Positions 23,741 to 33,884 of a stretch of DNA of 38,330 nucleotides are shown here, one piece after another (positions within the stretch are counted from its first letter, which is position 1; each line of letters opens with the position of its first letter). The stretch is from an uncultured cyanobacterium (GTDB taxonomy: Bacteria; Cyanobacteriota; Cyanobacteriia; Thermosynechococcales; Thermosynechococcaceae). The notes below the pieces were generated by a model. It saw only the letters and a program-made list of their open reading frames with translations, searched no databases and was not told the DNA's origin. The translations under genes and the position numbers were made by a program. The stretch covers positions 1 to 38,330 of the forward strand of contig CALFCG010000284.1 of the NCBI GenBank assembly GCA_937951315.1. Reading direction: 5' to 3'.

Positions 23741-26005
23741 TTAATCCTTCAGGTGACCATTGGATTGAACAGCTACGTCATTGCCTGAGGATGAGTCATC
23801 AGTATCCTCATGATTTCTTTGGTCGTATGAATAGTAGTAAGCGCTATAGGACGGTTGCTGATCCGCTGTTACTCCATTTGCGATCACACCCAAGAGATTA
23901 TGACCGGGTTGTTTGAGGAGGTCTTTTGATAAAGCAACGCTTCCGGTTTCAGCAACGCCAGGACGGACGACCAGCAGGAGCCCATCCGCCATCCGGCTCA
24001 GGGTGAGTGTGTCGGCCGCTGCGCTTAAGGGGGGCGAGTCAATGATTACATAGCGATATCGCTGGGAGAACTCTTTCAGCAAGTCAGCCATGTGATCTGA
24101 GTCAATTAATGCAGATGGATTGGGGGGTAATACTCCTGCTGTTAGGACATCTACATTGGGTTCACCTTCTTGAATTGCTTCATCTAGAGTTGCTTCACCC
24201 ACGAGTACATCACTGAGGCCAATGCGATTTAGTATTTCCCAAGTTCGATGCTGTACCGGACGACGCAGGTCAGCATCGACTAATAATACTTTTTGACCTA
24301 ATTCTGCCATCGCCATTGCTAAGTTTGCCGATGCGGTTGATTTGCCTTCAGAGGGAATGCCACTGGTCATGACAATCACTTTGAGCGGTTTGTCAGAATT
24401 AAGATACTTGAGATTAGACTGCACCATCCTCACCGCTTCGCTAGGGGGTGAGTTGGGGGTGTCTCGAACGTACAGCTCTCGTTTTACATCTGCGGAGACG
24501 CTCGCTCCCTTCGCTTTGATCTTGCTCTGTACGCCTTCAATGGCAGGAATTACGCCCAACATTGTGTAATCAGAAAACAGGGCTTTGATGTCTTCTAAAG
24601 TTTTCACTGATTTATCGCGGGCATCGAGCAGGAGTGCGACCCCAAAGGCCAGTAAGCTTCCTAAAACGAAGCCTGAGAAGATATACAGCAACTTTCGAGG
24701 AGCAATGGGTTCATCGGGAACCAATGCGGGAGACAGAATCCTAGCATTACCCAGGTTTTGCTGCTCTAGTACTTGAATCTCTTGTAATTTTCTGATCAGG
24801 TTTGCATAAATTTCTTGAGATATTTCAACATCTCTTACGAGCTGACGAAGTTGTTTCTCAAGGGCGGGAATTGCTGCTGTTCGCTGTTGGAAGTTAGCTT
24901 GCGTGTTGCTCAGAGCTAAGGCCACTTGTTCTGCGGCTAAGCGTTCTGATTCAAAGCGTACAAGTTCACTGGTTGCTCGCTGTTGCAGTTCACCAACCTG
25001 GAGTTGTCCCGTTCCAGAGGGGGATGATGCGGCCCCTAATGTTTCTCCCACTCGAGTTTGGAGCGTTGATCTTAGAACGGCTGCTTGATCTTGTAAGTCT
25101 TGTATGATTGGGTTCTCTGGGGTTAAGCGTGTGCCTTCCAATGCCAATTGAGATTCGACTTCTTGCAACTTTTGTAAGACGACTTGAACTCCGGGAGATT
25201 GACTGAGGGTTGTACTCGCTATGGATTGTTGCTTATCTATGCCTAACTGTTGGCGCAGAGAGTTTGATTGTGTTTGAGCCGTGATGGCTCTTCCCTGTGC
25301 TTCATTAATTTTTTCTGCAAGTTTGATAACCGCTTCGACTGCAACTTCAGCTTCTTTATCAATGGATACAACTTGATTTGTTTCTTTGAAGCGGCGGAGC
25401 TGTTCTTCTAGTTTTTCAATTTTCTCTCTTGTTTTAGGCAGTTCTTGATCAATGTATTCTCTGGCTGAGGATGCTTCTAGCCGATTGACGCGTAGGTTAT
25501 CGGCTAAGTAAATCTGCATCAATGTGTTGATAACCAAGGCTGCTTCTGAGGGATCCTCTGATTTGTAAGATAGCTCAATGACGTCACCGGCTCTAGCTTT
25601 CTTAACCGTCAGTTGTTCTTCAAAATCGAATATTCTGAGTGCTTCACCATTGTCGTCCGTTAGCTTTAGCTGTTTTAAGACGGCCTGTAGCACTGGTACG
25701 GATAAAATAGTCTCGATTTCTGTATCAAGGGGACTGCTATCACCCGATAAGGGACTGATCCCACCCAGATCAAGTTCTGTTAAGCCAGATTGAGACTCTT
25801 TAATGCGCAGTGTGCCCTGTGACTGATATATAGAGGGCTTCAAGAATGCAGCCAGGGTCGCAGTCAGGAACACGAGTAGGAAGACGGCTGAAGCCGGTAG
25901 CCAGCGCCTTTTTAAAACAAGCCAATATTTACCTAAATCAATGACTTCTTCTTCAAGCTGATACTCTGCTGGCATAGGACTTACGGTATTACAGTTGCGA
26001 CTCAA
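23741..26005 (-). CDS. wzc: Polysaccharide co-polymerase and tyrosine autokinase (Wzc-like)
   Basis: The 754-residue inner-membrane protein controls polysaccharide chain length and export. It has a Wzz-type domain with membrane segments near residues 36-56 and 440-460, flanking a long coiled coil (about 190-430). The cytosolic BY-kinase domain follows, with Walker A SGIPSEGKST (about 550), Walker A' VLLVDADLRRP and Walker B YVIIDSPP. The Tyr-rich cluster YSAYYYSY near the C terminus is the likely autophosphorylation site. The frame opens with TTG at 26005; an ATG ten codons later (25975) is an alternative. It is the last gene of the leftward polysaccharide cluster and ends 14 bases from the convergent FHA gene. 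Confidence 0.93.
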   Translation of the reverse strand: MSRNCNTVSPMPAEYQLEEEVIDLGKYWLVLKRRWLPASAVFLLVFLTATLAAFLKPSIYQSQGTLRIKESQSGLTELDLGGISPLSGDSSPLDTEIETILSVPVLQAVLKQLKLTDDNGEALRIFDFEEQLTVKKARAGDVIELSYKSEDPSEAALVINTLMQIYLADNLRVNRLEASSAREYIDQELPKTREKIEKLEEQLRRFKETNQVVSIDKEAEVAVEAVIKLAEKINEAQGRAITAQTQSNSLRQQLGIDKQQSIASTTLSQSPGVQVVLQKLQEVESQLALEGTRLTPENPIIQDLQDQAAVLRSTLQTRVGETLGAASSPSGTGQLQVGELQQRATSELVRFESERLAAEQVALALSNTQANFQQRTAAIPALEKQLRQLVRDVEISQEIYANLIRKLQEIQVLEQQNLGNARILSPALVPDEPIAPRKLLYIFSGFVLGSLLAFGVALLLDARDKSVKTLEDIKALFSDYTMLGVIPAIEGVQSKIKAKGASVSADVKRELYVRDTPNSPPSEAVRMVQSNLKYLNSDKPLKVIVMTSGIPSEGKSTASANLAMAMAELGQKVLLVDADLRRPVQHRTWEILNRIGLSDVLVGEATLDEAIQEGEPNVDVLTAGVLPPNPSALIDSDHMADLLKEFSQRYRYVIIDSPPLSAAADTLTLSRMADGLLLVVRPGVAETGSVALSKDLLKQPGHNLLGVIANGVTADQQPSYSAYYYSYDQRNHEDTDDSSSGNDVAVQSNGHLKD

Positions 26006-26285
26006 CCCACTCTCTCACTTTGGGTAAAACGAGCGATGAGCCAAGGTGAGTTAACGATTGCTTGGTGAAGTACTGGTGTGATTCAGGTCTTAATTCTTAC
26101 CAAGTTGATACTGACTGGCCCTTAGTTCAGAGATTTTAGCTCATTTGGGGGCTGTCGGGGAGGATGTTCTATCAAGGATGAATATTACATTTGCGATCGC
26201 AAGCACAAATTTTGCATCTTATGTATAGCAGATCAAACCATCCTGGATGATCATCGCTAGAAGATAAAGATATCTGCGCTCAATT

Positions 26286-26882
26286 CTAGCTGATCACAAC
26301 TCGGCGCAGCGTCTCTAGGATAAGACGGATATCAAAGAATACGCTGGATTGCCTGATGTAAGCCTGATTCAGCTCCAATTTCTTTGGCATAATTTCCTCG
26401 ATGTAAGTTTTCTCTGAATTTGAAGCCTGAGCGAGGAGTTCATTCTCATTCCGAAACTCGATTGAGGCTAAATCAGTGATTCCGGGAAGCACATTTAAAA
26501 CTTGTCGCTGTTCATCAGAATAAAGCTTGACGTATCTTGGGACTTCGGGTCGAGGACCTACGAAGCTCATCTCACCTTTCAACACATTTATCAGTTGTGG
26601 CAGCTCATCTAGTTTGTACTTTCTCAGGAAAGTGCCGACAGAGGTGATCCGTGCATCATTGCTGAGGGTGATTTGCGTTCCCCGCGCTTCCGCGTCGGTA
26701 ATCATCGTTCTAAATTTATAAATCTTGAACTCATGGCCAAACTGGCCCACACGGCTCTGGCGGAAAAAAACAGGTCCTTGATCATCAAGCTTGATACTGA
26801 TGGCAATAATTGCAAATAAAGGGGAAAGAAAAAACAGACCGATTAAAGCAAAGAACAGATCAAAGACTCGCTTCGCCACCAT
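26286..26882 (-). CDS. Sugar-1-phosphate transferase, PglC-type (monotopic)
   Basis: This enzyme transfers a sugar-1-phosphate to undecaprenyl phosphate to begin glycan assembly. The 198-residue protein has one re-entrant N-terminal helix ([25 protein letters not shown]), the basic [18 protein letters not shown] stretch, [28 protein letters not shown] with the catalytic Asp-Glu pair, and the [13 protein letters not shown] ending. It lacks the extra membrane domains of WcaJ/WbaP, so it is the short PglC type. Its ATG shares one base with the stop of the aminotransferase gene (TAATG), so the two are coupled. Confidence 0.93.
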   Translation of the reverse strand: MVAKRVFDLFFALIGLFFLSPLFAIIAISIKLDDQGPVFFRQSRVGQFGHEFKIYKFRTMITDAEARGTQITLSNDARITSVGTFLRKYKLDELPQLINVLKGEMSFVGPRPEVPRYVKLYSDEQRQVLNVLPGITDLASIEFRNENELLAQASNSEKTYIEEIMPKKLELNQAYIRQSSVFFDIRLILETLRRVVIS

Positions 26883-28033
26883 TAGATCAGAATCTCCTTG
26901 ACGGCATTAATGACCCACTCTTGGTCTTGGTCTGTCATCTTCGTATAAATGGGTAAGCTGATGGCGTGCTGGTATGTTGAGAGAGAGCAGGGGAAATCAT
27001 CCGGGACTAAGCGGTAGGTCTCGCGCCAGTAAGGATGGAGATGCAGGGGAATATAGTGAATGCTACAGCCAATGCCTTTATCTATCATCTTCTGGATAAA
27101 TTCATCTCTTGTGATATGGAGGCCAGAATCTAAGCGGATTATGTATAAATGCCACGAATGTGTATCACCGGTTAGAGGGTGTGCTGGCAGGGTCAAGGGC
27201 AAGCCCTCAAATGCAGCATCATAACGAGAAGCTAATTCAGTACGCCGCTTTTGAAACCGCCAGGCTTTACCAAGTTGTGGGATGCCTAGGGAAGCAGCTA
27301 AGTCCGTCATGTTGTATTTGTAACCTGGGGCTACAATCTCGTAATACCAAGATGGTTTCGTCGACGTATAACGATCGAAAGCATCACGGTTAATCCCATG
27401 CAGCCGCATAATTCGAGCCCGATCTGCTAGTTCTGGGTTGCGGGTGACAAGCATTCCACCTTCGCCCGTCGTAATTGTTTTGGTTGCATAAAAGCTGTAG
27501 ATCGTTGCTTCACTATCGAGTGAACCAATGAGCTGTTGATGGTAGGTAGTGGGCAGGGCGTGGGCTGCATCTTCGATGACCTTGAGACTGTACTGGCGAG
27601 CAATGGCTAAAATCTTGTCCATCTCACAGGCGAGTCCCGCTAAATGCACAGGTATGATTGCCTTGGTGCGATCTGAGATAGCAGCCTCTATCTGCGTAAC
27701 ATCAATATTTAGCGTGTCAGGATGGATATCGACAAATACAGGATCTGCACCCAAGTAGCGTATGACCTCTGCTGTTGCAGTGAACGTGTGAACGGTGGTG
27801 ATCACCTCATCCCCAGGGCCAATGCCAATCGCTTCTAAGGCTAAATGAAGACCTGCCGTAGCAGAATTGACGGCAACAACTTGAACATCAGCCCCTAAAA
27901 AATCTTTGAACTCCTGTTCAAATTCTTTCGTCTTGGGTCCTGTGGTCAGCCAACCAGAACGAAGGGATTCAACAACCTGATCAATTTCTTGTTCACCAAT
28001 GTCAGGTAAAGCAAAAGGAATAAAGCGGTTCAT
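26882..28033 (-). CDS. PLP-dependent sugar aminotransferase (DegT/DnrJ/EryC1 family)
   Basis: The 383-residue enzyme aminates a keto nucleotide sugar using pyridoxal phosphate. Visible features are [20 protein letters not shown] near the N terminus, [12 protein letters not shown], and [21 protein letters not shown] with the PLP lysine. The C-terminal LYIIRLD and [18 protein letters not shown] belong to the same family. Together with the coupled PglC-type transferase it suggests an amino-sugar at the reducing end of one glycan, as in PglE/PglC systems; the matching 4,6-dehydratase is not adjacent. Confidence 0.92.
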   Translation of the reverse strand: MNRFIPFALPDIGEQEIDQVVESLRSGWLTTGPKTKEFEQEFKDFLGADVQVVAVNSATAGLHLALEAIGIGPGDEVITTVHTFTATAEVIRYLGADPVFVDIHPDTLNIDVTQIEAAISDRTKAIIPVHLAGLACEMDKILAIARQYSLKVIEDAAHALPTTYHQQLIGSLDSEATIYSFYATKTITTGEGGMLVTRNPELADRARIMRLHGINRDAFDRYTSTKPSWYYEIVAPGYKYNMTDLAASLGIPQLGKAWRFQKRRTELASRYDAAFEGLPLTLPAHPLTGDTHSWHLYIIRLDSGLHITRDEFIQKMIDKGIGCSIHYIPLHLHPYWRETYRLVPDDFPCSLSTYQHAISLPIYTKMTDQDQEWVINAVKEILI

Positions 28034-28398
28034 TAATAACCTGAAAGAAATTAGTTTATTAACTGCCTAACAGTTTTGACTTGAAAGCTATAGATTTACT
28101 TATGACTCCATCAATTGCTTTAGTCTCTAAACTTTAATCCCTTTAAGAAAAACTCTGGCGAACAGCCTCTGTGAGTTTACGCGTATCCCAAGGATTCCCC
28201 GCAAAAATATTTTTTAACTAAAGTTGGCCTAGCTGAATCTAAGGCTCCCCCATCTCTATCGGTAGCATAGGATCCTATTATACGGACTTTTCGGGAACAC
28301 GTTGGGATCTAGGTTACAACGCTTACCCCAGATTTATTATGGTTTTCCAGTCTCTGTATACTTGCTGAGTGTGACTGGTGATATCATCTCAACTTAAA
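28034..28398. other. Intergenic region splitting the polysaccharide cluster
   Basis: The 365-base AT-rich gap lies between the WecA-type gene and the aminotransferase gene, both leftward. On the minus strand it contains a perfect TATAAT hexamer at 28277-28282. No coding frame with similarity is visible. It probably separates two transcription units. Confidence 0.5.
28277..28282 (-). promoter_or_regulatory. Possible -10 element for the aminotransferase unit
   Basis: TATAAT reads on the minus strand about 245 bases before the aminotransferase ATG. No TTGACA-like -35 is found at 16-18 bases, so this could be an activator-dependent promoter or a chance match. Confidence 0.3.
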
Positions 28399-29397
28399 TT
28401 AAGGCTCAATTTTATTCCTTTTCCAATTATGACTTTGGGTTTTATAGAGAAGATGAAATTCAAAAATACCAATAGCAATGGCTGAAAGAAAGAGACTGAT
28501 CCCTGCGCCTAAAAGACCAAAATAAGATATTAGGATTGTTAGTATAAATGTCATGAAAATGTAAGCGAAAGCGACTTGGTCATGGGACCATCCACCTTGA
28601 TGTAACCTTTGAAAGATGTGCTCACGATGCGCTTGAAAAATGTTTTTGTGCTGCAATAGACGACGGACAAGTGTGTAACTTGCATCGCCCGTAAGCGGTA
28701 GTGTAATTGCCAGGGCTGCCCAGGCTTGGGATGTATGATCTGCGTTACTCATTATTGAAATGGCAACGCTCGCCCCCAAAACAGTGCTGCCAGTATCTCC
28801 CATGAATATTTTGGCAGGAGACCAGTTCCACCAAAGAAATCCGACCAATGCCGCGACGAGCAACCACAATATGGGTTGGTTGAAAAAGAGAGCTAAAAAA
28901 CTGAGCTGAACGGCTGTGCAGCCAGCGACTAAGCCATCTAAGCCGTCCATGAAGTTGAAAAAATTAACGATAGCGGTGAAGCCAATGATCGTTAATAGTG
29001 TGGCGACGACTTGACCTGGAACGCCCAATGAGGTCAGCCACGGTTGAGGAAAAATGCCAAAGGAAAACGTGGCGATGGTCGCTGTTGTGAGCTGGACCAG
29101 GTAACGCAAGGATGCTGGCATGCCCCAAAGATCATCCAAGACCCCGACCAGAGCCAAGGGAATAAGCGTCAACCACATGGGTAAGAGTTGAGGGTCTGGC
29201 GTCTGTGTGAAGGTGGTTATGGCGCTGGTTACAGCAAATGCCAGCACAAAGCCAATGCCTCCCCCCCTGGGCGTTGGCTGAGTGTGGGAGCTACGGTCGT
29301 TGGGAGTATCGATCAGATATTTGGTCCGTTTGATCCCATAAACGCTAACAAGGCTAAGGATAAAAGAAGCTGAAATAAGTAAGATATCTAGGACCAT
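28399..29397 (-). CDS. Undecaprenyl-phosphate N-acetylaminosugar-1-phosphate transferase (WecA/WbpL-like, GT4-type PNPT)
   Basis: This polytopic enzyme (332 residues, about ten membrane helices) loads an N-acetylamino sugar-1-phosphate onto undecaprenyl phosphate. It shows PRGGGIGFVLAF, the Asp pair in NFFNFMDGLDGL, the SPAKIFMGDTGSTVLG loop and the C-terminal HREHIFQRLHQGGWSH. It lies directly after the WbjF-type epimerase, the order seen in WbjF-WbpL pairs, so its substrate is probably a UDP-quinovosamine- or fucosamine-type sugar. The final residues are basic and cytosolic. Confidence 0.92.
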   Translation of the reverse strand: MVLDILLISASFILSLVSVYGIKRTKYLIDTPNDRSSHTQPTPRGGGIGFVLAFAVTSAITTFTQTPDPQLLPMWLTLIPLALVGVLDDLWGMPASLRYLVQLTTATIATFSFGIFPQPWLTSLGVPGQVVATLLTIIGFTAIVNFFNFMDGLDGLVAGCTAVQLSFLALFFNQPILWLLVAALVGFLWWNWSPAKIFMGDTGSTVLGASVAISIMSNADHTSQAWAALAITLPLTGDASYTLVRRLLQHKNIFQAHREHIFQRLHQGGWSHDQVAFAYIFMTFILTILISYFGLLGAGISLFLSAIAIGIFEFHLLYKTQSHNWKRNKIEP

Positions 29398-29426
29398 GAG
29401 TTCCCTGGCTAAGCATCTATTTTTGT

Positions 29427-30413
29427 TTAATTAAATAGAGTCTTTATTCCTTCTTCGAGAGAATAAGGAGCGGACCAATTTAGATGCGAATGAAGTTTGT
29501 GAATATCAACAGATAGAGAGCCAATTAATCGTTCGAGACTCTCTGAGTTGAGGCTAAAAGAACGACCTAAACTAGATTGGATCTGGTCTCCGAGTTTACC
29601 ACTTAGTCGTAGTAAATTGATGGGGACAGGGAAGAGTCTTAGGGATTTATTTCCGTATTGAGCGATATGGCGAATCAAATCGGGTGTGGATAGATCTTGG
29701 CCGTCACTGCATAGAAAAACTTGATTCTCGGCATTGCTATCGGTCAGCGTACGGAGAATAATGTCGACGAGGTTGCCCACATAAATAAAACTCCTTTGGT
29801 TGTGAATCGCACCCAAGGGAAGCGGGAGGCCAGAGTTGATCAGCTTAATCAGCCGCTCCATGTTCCCAGGGTTTCCCGCTCCATACACAAGGGTGGGGCG
29901 CAGGATGGTCCAGTTCATTTGGGTGTTTTGGGATAGCTGAGTTAAAGCTTGTTCCGCCTGCAGCTTGCTGCGTCCATAGGGGGTATCCGGTGTGCAGGGT
30001 GAATCCTCACTCAGTCGTTCCTTGCTAAGGGTCGTCATTGCGCCGATCGAGCTGATGAAGACGAAGTGTTTGACGCCTGCGTTGATACATTGCTTGGCTA
30101 GATTAGTTGTGCCCGCAGTATTGACCTGTAAAAAAGCGGCTTCTGGATCGGCAGAATCATCATTGAGTTGATGAGCACGGGCGGCCAGGTGAATAACAGT
30201 ATCAATATTTTGCAACGCATGTTGCCAGTCTGTTTCACCATCAATTGTTCCCACCTGAATGGGCGTGAGTGGAAGATCGCTCTCGAGGTTGTTTGTGGTT
30301 CGGAGGGCAGCTGTGATCTGCCAATTATCCTGGTGGAGAGCGGGAAGGAGATGGCGGCCCACAAAACCGGTTGCACCTGTCACTAGGACTGATTTACGTT
30401 GAATAGAGGTCAT
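29427..30413 (-). CDS. NAD-dependent nucleotide-sugar epimerase/dehydratase (WbjF/WbpV-like)
   Basis: The 328-residue extended SDR begins SVLVTGATGFVGRHLLPAL (cofactor loop), has the DTVIHLAARAHQL segment and the catalytic Tyr-Lys in TPYGRSKLQAEQAL. It resembles the reductases WbjF/WbpV/WbuJ that make the D-fucosamine or quinovosamine precursor paired with WbpL-type transferases. This pairing is seen here: the transferase gene starts 29 bases downstream. The exact stereochemistry cannot be read from sequence. Confidence 0.88.
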   Translation of the reverse strand: MTSIQRKSVLVTGATGFVGRHLLPALHQDNWQITAALRTTNNLESDLPLTPIQVGTIDGETDWQHALQNIDTVIHLAARAHQLNDDSADPEAAFLQVNTAGTTNLAKQCINAGVKHFVFISSIGAMTTLSKERLSEDSPCTPDTPYGRSKLQAEQALTQLSQNTQMNWTILRPTLVYGAGNPGNMERLIKLINSGLPLPLGAIHNQRSFIYVGNLVDIILRTLTDSNAENQVFLCSDGQDLSTPDLIRHIAQYGNKSLRLFPVPINLLRLSGKLGDQIQSSLGRSFSLNSESLERLIGSLSVDIHKLHSHLNWSAPYSLEEGIKTLFN

Positions 30414-30536
30414 AGCCCTGCCGGTTTGTGATTTCTAGTTGCAATAGTTCTGTCTTCACGGGGAAGTTTTCTGTGAATGGATGTTTTCGGGAGAGGACGT
30501 TGGGGGCTGTGAAGGGAGAAGGTAATAATTTCTTCT

Positions 30537-31439
30537 TTATGGCCAATATTTCTCAAGATCAGGCAAGCTATTTTTTAGGCGGCTGATACTGTTCTCGATT
30601 TTTCGGGTTGTCTCGAGATTCAAGTCCCCTCTGCCTATGTTCGAAGATTCTCCCTCTCTGTACAGGACTTTTTTGATTAACTTTGATCGATGTAACGTTG
30701 ATAGAAGACGGTAGAAGCCATATTTGCGCAGGAAATAGCTTGTCTTTGTGGCAATTTTCGCGAGTGTTCTTGATTTGGGTTGAATGGATGCGTTAACCAC
30801 TTGACCCGCGCTAGGGGGGACAAAGCTGGAATCCACACCCAAAAATGAATAAATTTCTTCGATCACTTGGAGATGATCTTGATTTAATCTCTCATAGATA
30901 AAAATATATATCTGTGATGAATCGAAGGCCTCGAGAAACGGTTGCATCCGCTCGGCCAGCAAGACAGACTCTAGTAAGGTCACTTGATCGGATTCAGCTA
31001 ACTGGTTTTGTTGAAGACGCTCTGAATATCCAGATCCCATAATGCTGCCAATGGGAGTCGCAAGAGCTGATTCGATGTCCTTAAAGACAAGTCCTCGGCG
31101 AATACCAAAGTTGTAGTAAGACGATAGGAGTGCGAATGGATCCCGGAGATTGATGATTAGCTTGATGTTCTTGTCATAGTTCTTGATCTTTTCCGGAATC
31201 GAGGCGTCGAGATAGTAATTGTTGGAAATCTCGCCCGCTGCCAATGTCTGACGGGATTCAAAATGGCTTTCGTACCATTGCTCACCCAATGCATAGTTGA
31301 TGTTAAAGAACTCCGTCTCTTTGACATTCGACATTGTGATGTCAGGATGGCTTCTAAAAACCTCTGCAAGCCAGCTTGTGGCACATCGACCGGGGCCGAT
31401 ATTGATAAATGTTGGCTTGGCGACTGAATTCTCTTGCAT
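30537..31439 (-). CDS. Sulfotransferase domain protein
   Basis: This 300-residue protein has the fold of PAPS-dependent sulfotransferases. The 5'-phosphosulfate loop reads FINIGPGRCATSWLAEVFRSHP (residues 10-31; Arg occupies the usual Lys position). The 3'-phosphate site is KLIINLRDPFALLSSYYNFG with the conserved Arg and Ser. The later IYIFIYERLNQDHLQVIEEIYSFLGVD matches the family end. It most likely sulfates a sugar of the glycan made by the cluster, in the cytosol. It is leftward and 56 bases after the WbuB-like gene. Confidence 0.87.
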   Translation of the reverse strand: MQENSVAKPTFINIGPGRCATSWLAEVFRSHPDITMSNVKETEFFNINYALGEQWYESHFESRQTLAAGEISNNYYLDASIPEKIKNYDKNIKLIINLRDPFALLSSYYNFGIRRGLVFKDIESALATPIGSIMGSGYSERLQQNQLAESDQVTLLESVLLAERMQPFLEAFDSSQIYIFIYERLNQDHLQVIEEIYSFLGVDSSFVPPSAGQVVNASIQPKSRTLAKIATKTSYFLRKYGFYRLLSTLHRSKLIKKVLYREGESSNIGRGDLNLETTRKIENSISRLKNSLPDLEKYWP

Positions 31440-31495
31440 AGGGTCTAAAAAGTGGCTTAAAAAGAGCTGAAGAAGCGGTGTTGAGGCTGACGGCT

Positions 31496-32710
31496 TTAGT
31501 CAGGAGACGAGAGAATCTGGGACCACTTTTGTAGGATGAGCGTCTCCGAGGATTCTGCTTTGGCCTTCTGTAAGGCTGATGTTCTCATCGTTACAAGTTT
31601 TTCGCCGCTATCGGCGAGCTGCACGATGGCATGGGATAGGGCCTCAATGTCGCCGTTGGGGATGCTAATGCCCAGATTTTCCGAGCGAACGGATTCTGCT
31701 AATTGGCTTTCGGGTTCAATGGCCACCAAGAGGGGACAGCCCTGTTCTAGGTAGGTCATGGTTTTGCTGGGGTAGACGTATTGATAGAGTCCTGGCCGAA
31801 GACTGACAAAACCTGCCCCGGCTTGTCGCATGGCAGCCTTTGCCACTTCTACAGGGTAATAACCCACAAACCGAACATTGGCGTTTAAAGTCTGTGCCTG
31901 CTGTTGCAAGCTGGCTTTGGCGACACCGTCTCCCATCATGAGCAGTTCGATGTCGGGTCTGTGTATTAGCTTTCCCATGGCGGCAATGGCGGTATCGAGT
32001 CCCTGAAATCGACCAATGTTGCCGGCAAAGAGCAGGGTGAAACCCTCTGGGGATAATGGAAAGGGGAGGATCTCAGGTGGTTCCTCAGAACCGGGAAGAC
32101 TAAAGTTATTCAGGACTGTGATGTTCATGGACTGTCCACTGGGGCGGTTGTGAAGTGCCTGTTTCATATCCGGAGATAACACCACCACAGGGTTAGCTTG
32201 TTGACAGGTCCAGGTATCGAGTTTCTGTAAAGTATTAAAGATTGCGGGGTTGGAAAATTCACCTGAAATACGTCCAACTTCAGGGTGAATATCCATACAG
32301 TGATAGATAAAGCGACTGCCTGCTAAGCGCGCGGCGGTGGCGGCCGTGACACCGCCAATGACCGGGGGAATGCTGGAGATCATGACCAGGTCATAGCGTC
32401 CGAATAAAATGCGCCAAAAGATTGATAAGCAAAGGCGTAGAGCATTGAGGAGGCGAATGAGCGGGCGACCGGCTTCATTGGGGAGGTTCAGTCTTTTAAT
32501 CTGGACGCCATCGACTTGGTCTTGGGCCGGACGTTTTTCGAGGATGACGTCTTTTTTATAGGAGGGTTGGGAAGAGAGAACTTCTACCTCATGTCCTTCG
32601 TGGCTCCAATGGGCAACGATGCGTCTCAAGAGTGAGGCGTAGGGGGCTGTATCCGGCCAGTAGTAGCGGTGAACCGCCAAAATGCGTTGAGGGGCTGGCG
32701 AATCAGTCAT
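31496..32710 (-). CDS. Glycosyltransferase family 4 (WbuB/WbjE-like)
   Basis: The 404-residue GT-B enzyme has an N-terminal acceptor domain (ILAVHRYYWPDTAPYASLLRRI), the PPVIGGVTAATAARLAG segment, and the donor domain LLFAGNIGRFQGLDTAIAAMGKL followed by PSKTMTYLEQGCPLLVAIEPES (E-x7-E-like). WbuB-type enzymes transfer L-FucNAc from UDP, and this gene lies 19 bases downstream of the L-FucNAc synthesis genes, so it is probably the L-FucNAc transferase. Confidence 0.9.
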   Translation of the reverse strand: MTDSPAPQRILAVHRYYWPDTAPYASLLRRIVAHWSHEGHEVEVLSSQPSYKKDVILEKRPAQDQVDGVQIKRLNLPNEAGRPLIRLLNALRLCLSIFWRILFGRYDLVMISSIPPVIGGVTAATAARLAGSRFIYHCMDIHPEVGRISGEFSNPAIFNTLQKLDTWTCQQANPVVVLSPDMKQALHNRPSGQSMNITVLNNFSLPGSEEPPEILPFPLSPEGFTLLFAGNIGRFQGLDTAIAAMGKLIHRPDIELLMMGDGVAKASLQQQAQTLNANVRFVGYYPVEVAKAAMRQAGAGFVSLRPGLYQYVYPSKTMTYLEQGCPLLVAIEPESQLAESVRSENLGISIPNGDIEALSHAIVQLADSGEKLVTMRTSALQKAKAESSETLILQKWSQILSSPD

Positions 32711-32729
32711 ATTTATTCGATGAACCTCG

Positions 32730-33884
32730 CTATGATTCTGTCCAGTCGTATCGGCTAAACCCGTCCATGTTACGCCAATGTCGGGTTAGTTTTGCTGTCC
32801 CAGTCATGAGACGGACAACGCGCTCGGAGGTGTTGCGGATTTTGTAGGCGTCAGGAATTTCCCGGACTGTGTTGGAAAAGGTCTCTCGGGTTGAGATCGC
32901 AACCCCCACTCCATCAATCAAAACCTGCGGATCTAGTCCAGTTAAAGCAATTGCTCCAGTATCTAGAGCCTCCGGTCGCTCAATCGATCGGCGTAGGGTC
33001 ACGGCAGGGAACTCGAGAATGGAAGCCTCTTCACTAATGGTGCCACTATCAGAAATCGCACATTTAGCATTGAGCTGGAGATGATTATAGTCAAAAAAGC
33101 CAAAGGGCTTCAGAAATCGAATACGCTGATCATCAATTTCTAGCCCCAGCTTATCCAGGCGATCTCGGGTTCGGGGGTGGGTTGAGACCACCACCGGCAA
33201 ATCAAATTGAGTGTTGAGTGCCTGGAGGGCTGCCACCACCTGTTGCAAGTTTTCGCGACTATCGACATTCTCTTCGCGATGGACGCTGACAATGAAGTAT
33301 TCCTGCTTTTTCAAGCCCAAGGTTTCCAATACAGAAGAGTGCTGAATCTGAGTCAGATGATGTTCTAGCACTTCCCGCATGGGCGAGCCAGTTAAGTAAA
33401 TAAAACGATGGGGGAGCCCTTCACTGAGCAGATGCCGACGGGCATGCTCGGTGTAGACCAAATTGAAGTCGGCCGTGTGATCAACAATCTTGCGATTGAT
33501 TTCTTCGGGGACGTTGGCATCAAAACACCGATTGCCTGCTTCCATATGGTAAGTCGGGATCTTCATCCGCTTTGCCATCAGAGTTGCGATCGCACTGTTG
33601 GTATCTCCCAACACCAGCACCGCATCGGGCTGCTCTGCCAACAAGACTTCCTCCGTCTTGATCAAGATTTCACCCAAGCTGCGACCGAGCGAAGAGGTAT
33701 CAACCTTGAGGAAATGATCGGGCTGGCGAACCCCTAACTCTTCAAAGAAGACATCGTTAAGTTCATAGTCATAGTTTTGACCCGTGTGAACCAGTTTGTG
33801 GTCCACCGTCTGATCTAACGCTGCCATGACGCGAGACAGCCGAATAATCTCTGGGCGTGTTCCCAGAATGGTCATGATTTTCAT
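32730..33884 (-). CDS. capG: UDP-N-acetyl-L-fucosamine-forming 2-epimerase (CapG/FnlC/WbjD)
   Basis: The 384-residue protein belongs to the WecB-like 2-epimerases. It shows ILGTRPEIIRLSRVM, VHTGQNYDYELNDVFFEELG, VLGDTNSAIATLMAK and the CapG-type EAGNRCFDANVPEEINRKIVDH. It converts UDP-N-acetyl-L-pneumosamine to UDP-N-acetyl-L-fucosamine, the last step of the pathway. Its ATG overlaps the capF stop by ATGA, so capE-capF-capG are translationally coupled. Confidence 0.93.
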   Translation of the reverse strand: MKIMTILGTRPEIIRLSRVMAALDQTVDHKLVHTGQNYDYELNDVFFEELGVRQPDHFLKVDTSSLGRSLGEILIKTEEVLLAEQPDAVLVLGDTNSAIATLMAKRMKIPTYHMEAGNRCFDANVPEEINRKIVDHTADFNLVYTEHARRHLLSEGLPHRFIYLTGSPMREVLEHHLTQIQHSSVLETLGLKKQEYFIVSVHREENVDSRENLQQVVAALQALNTQFDLPVVVSTHPRTRDRLDKLGLEIDDQRIRFLKPFGFFDYNHLQLNAKCAISDSGTISEEASILEFPAVTLRRSIERPEALDTGAIALTGLDPQVLIDGVGVAISTRETFSNTVREIPDAYKIRNTSERVVRLMTGTAKLTRHWRNMDGFSRYDWTES

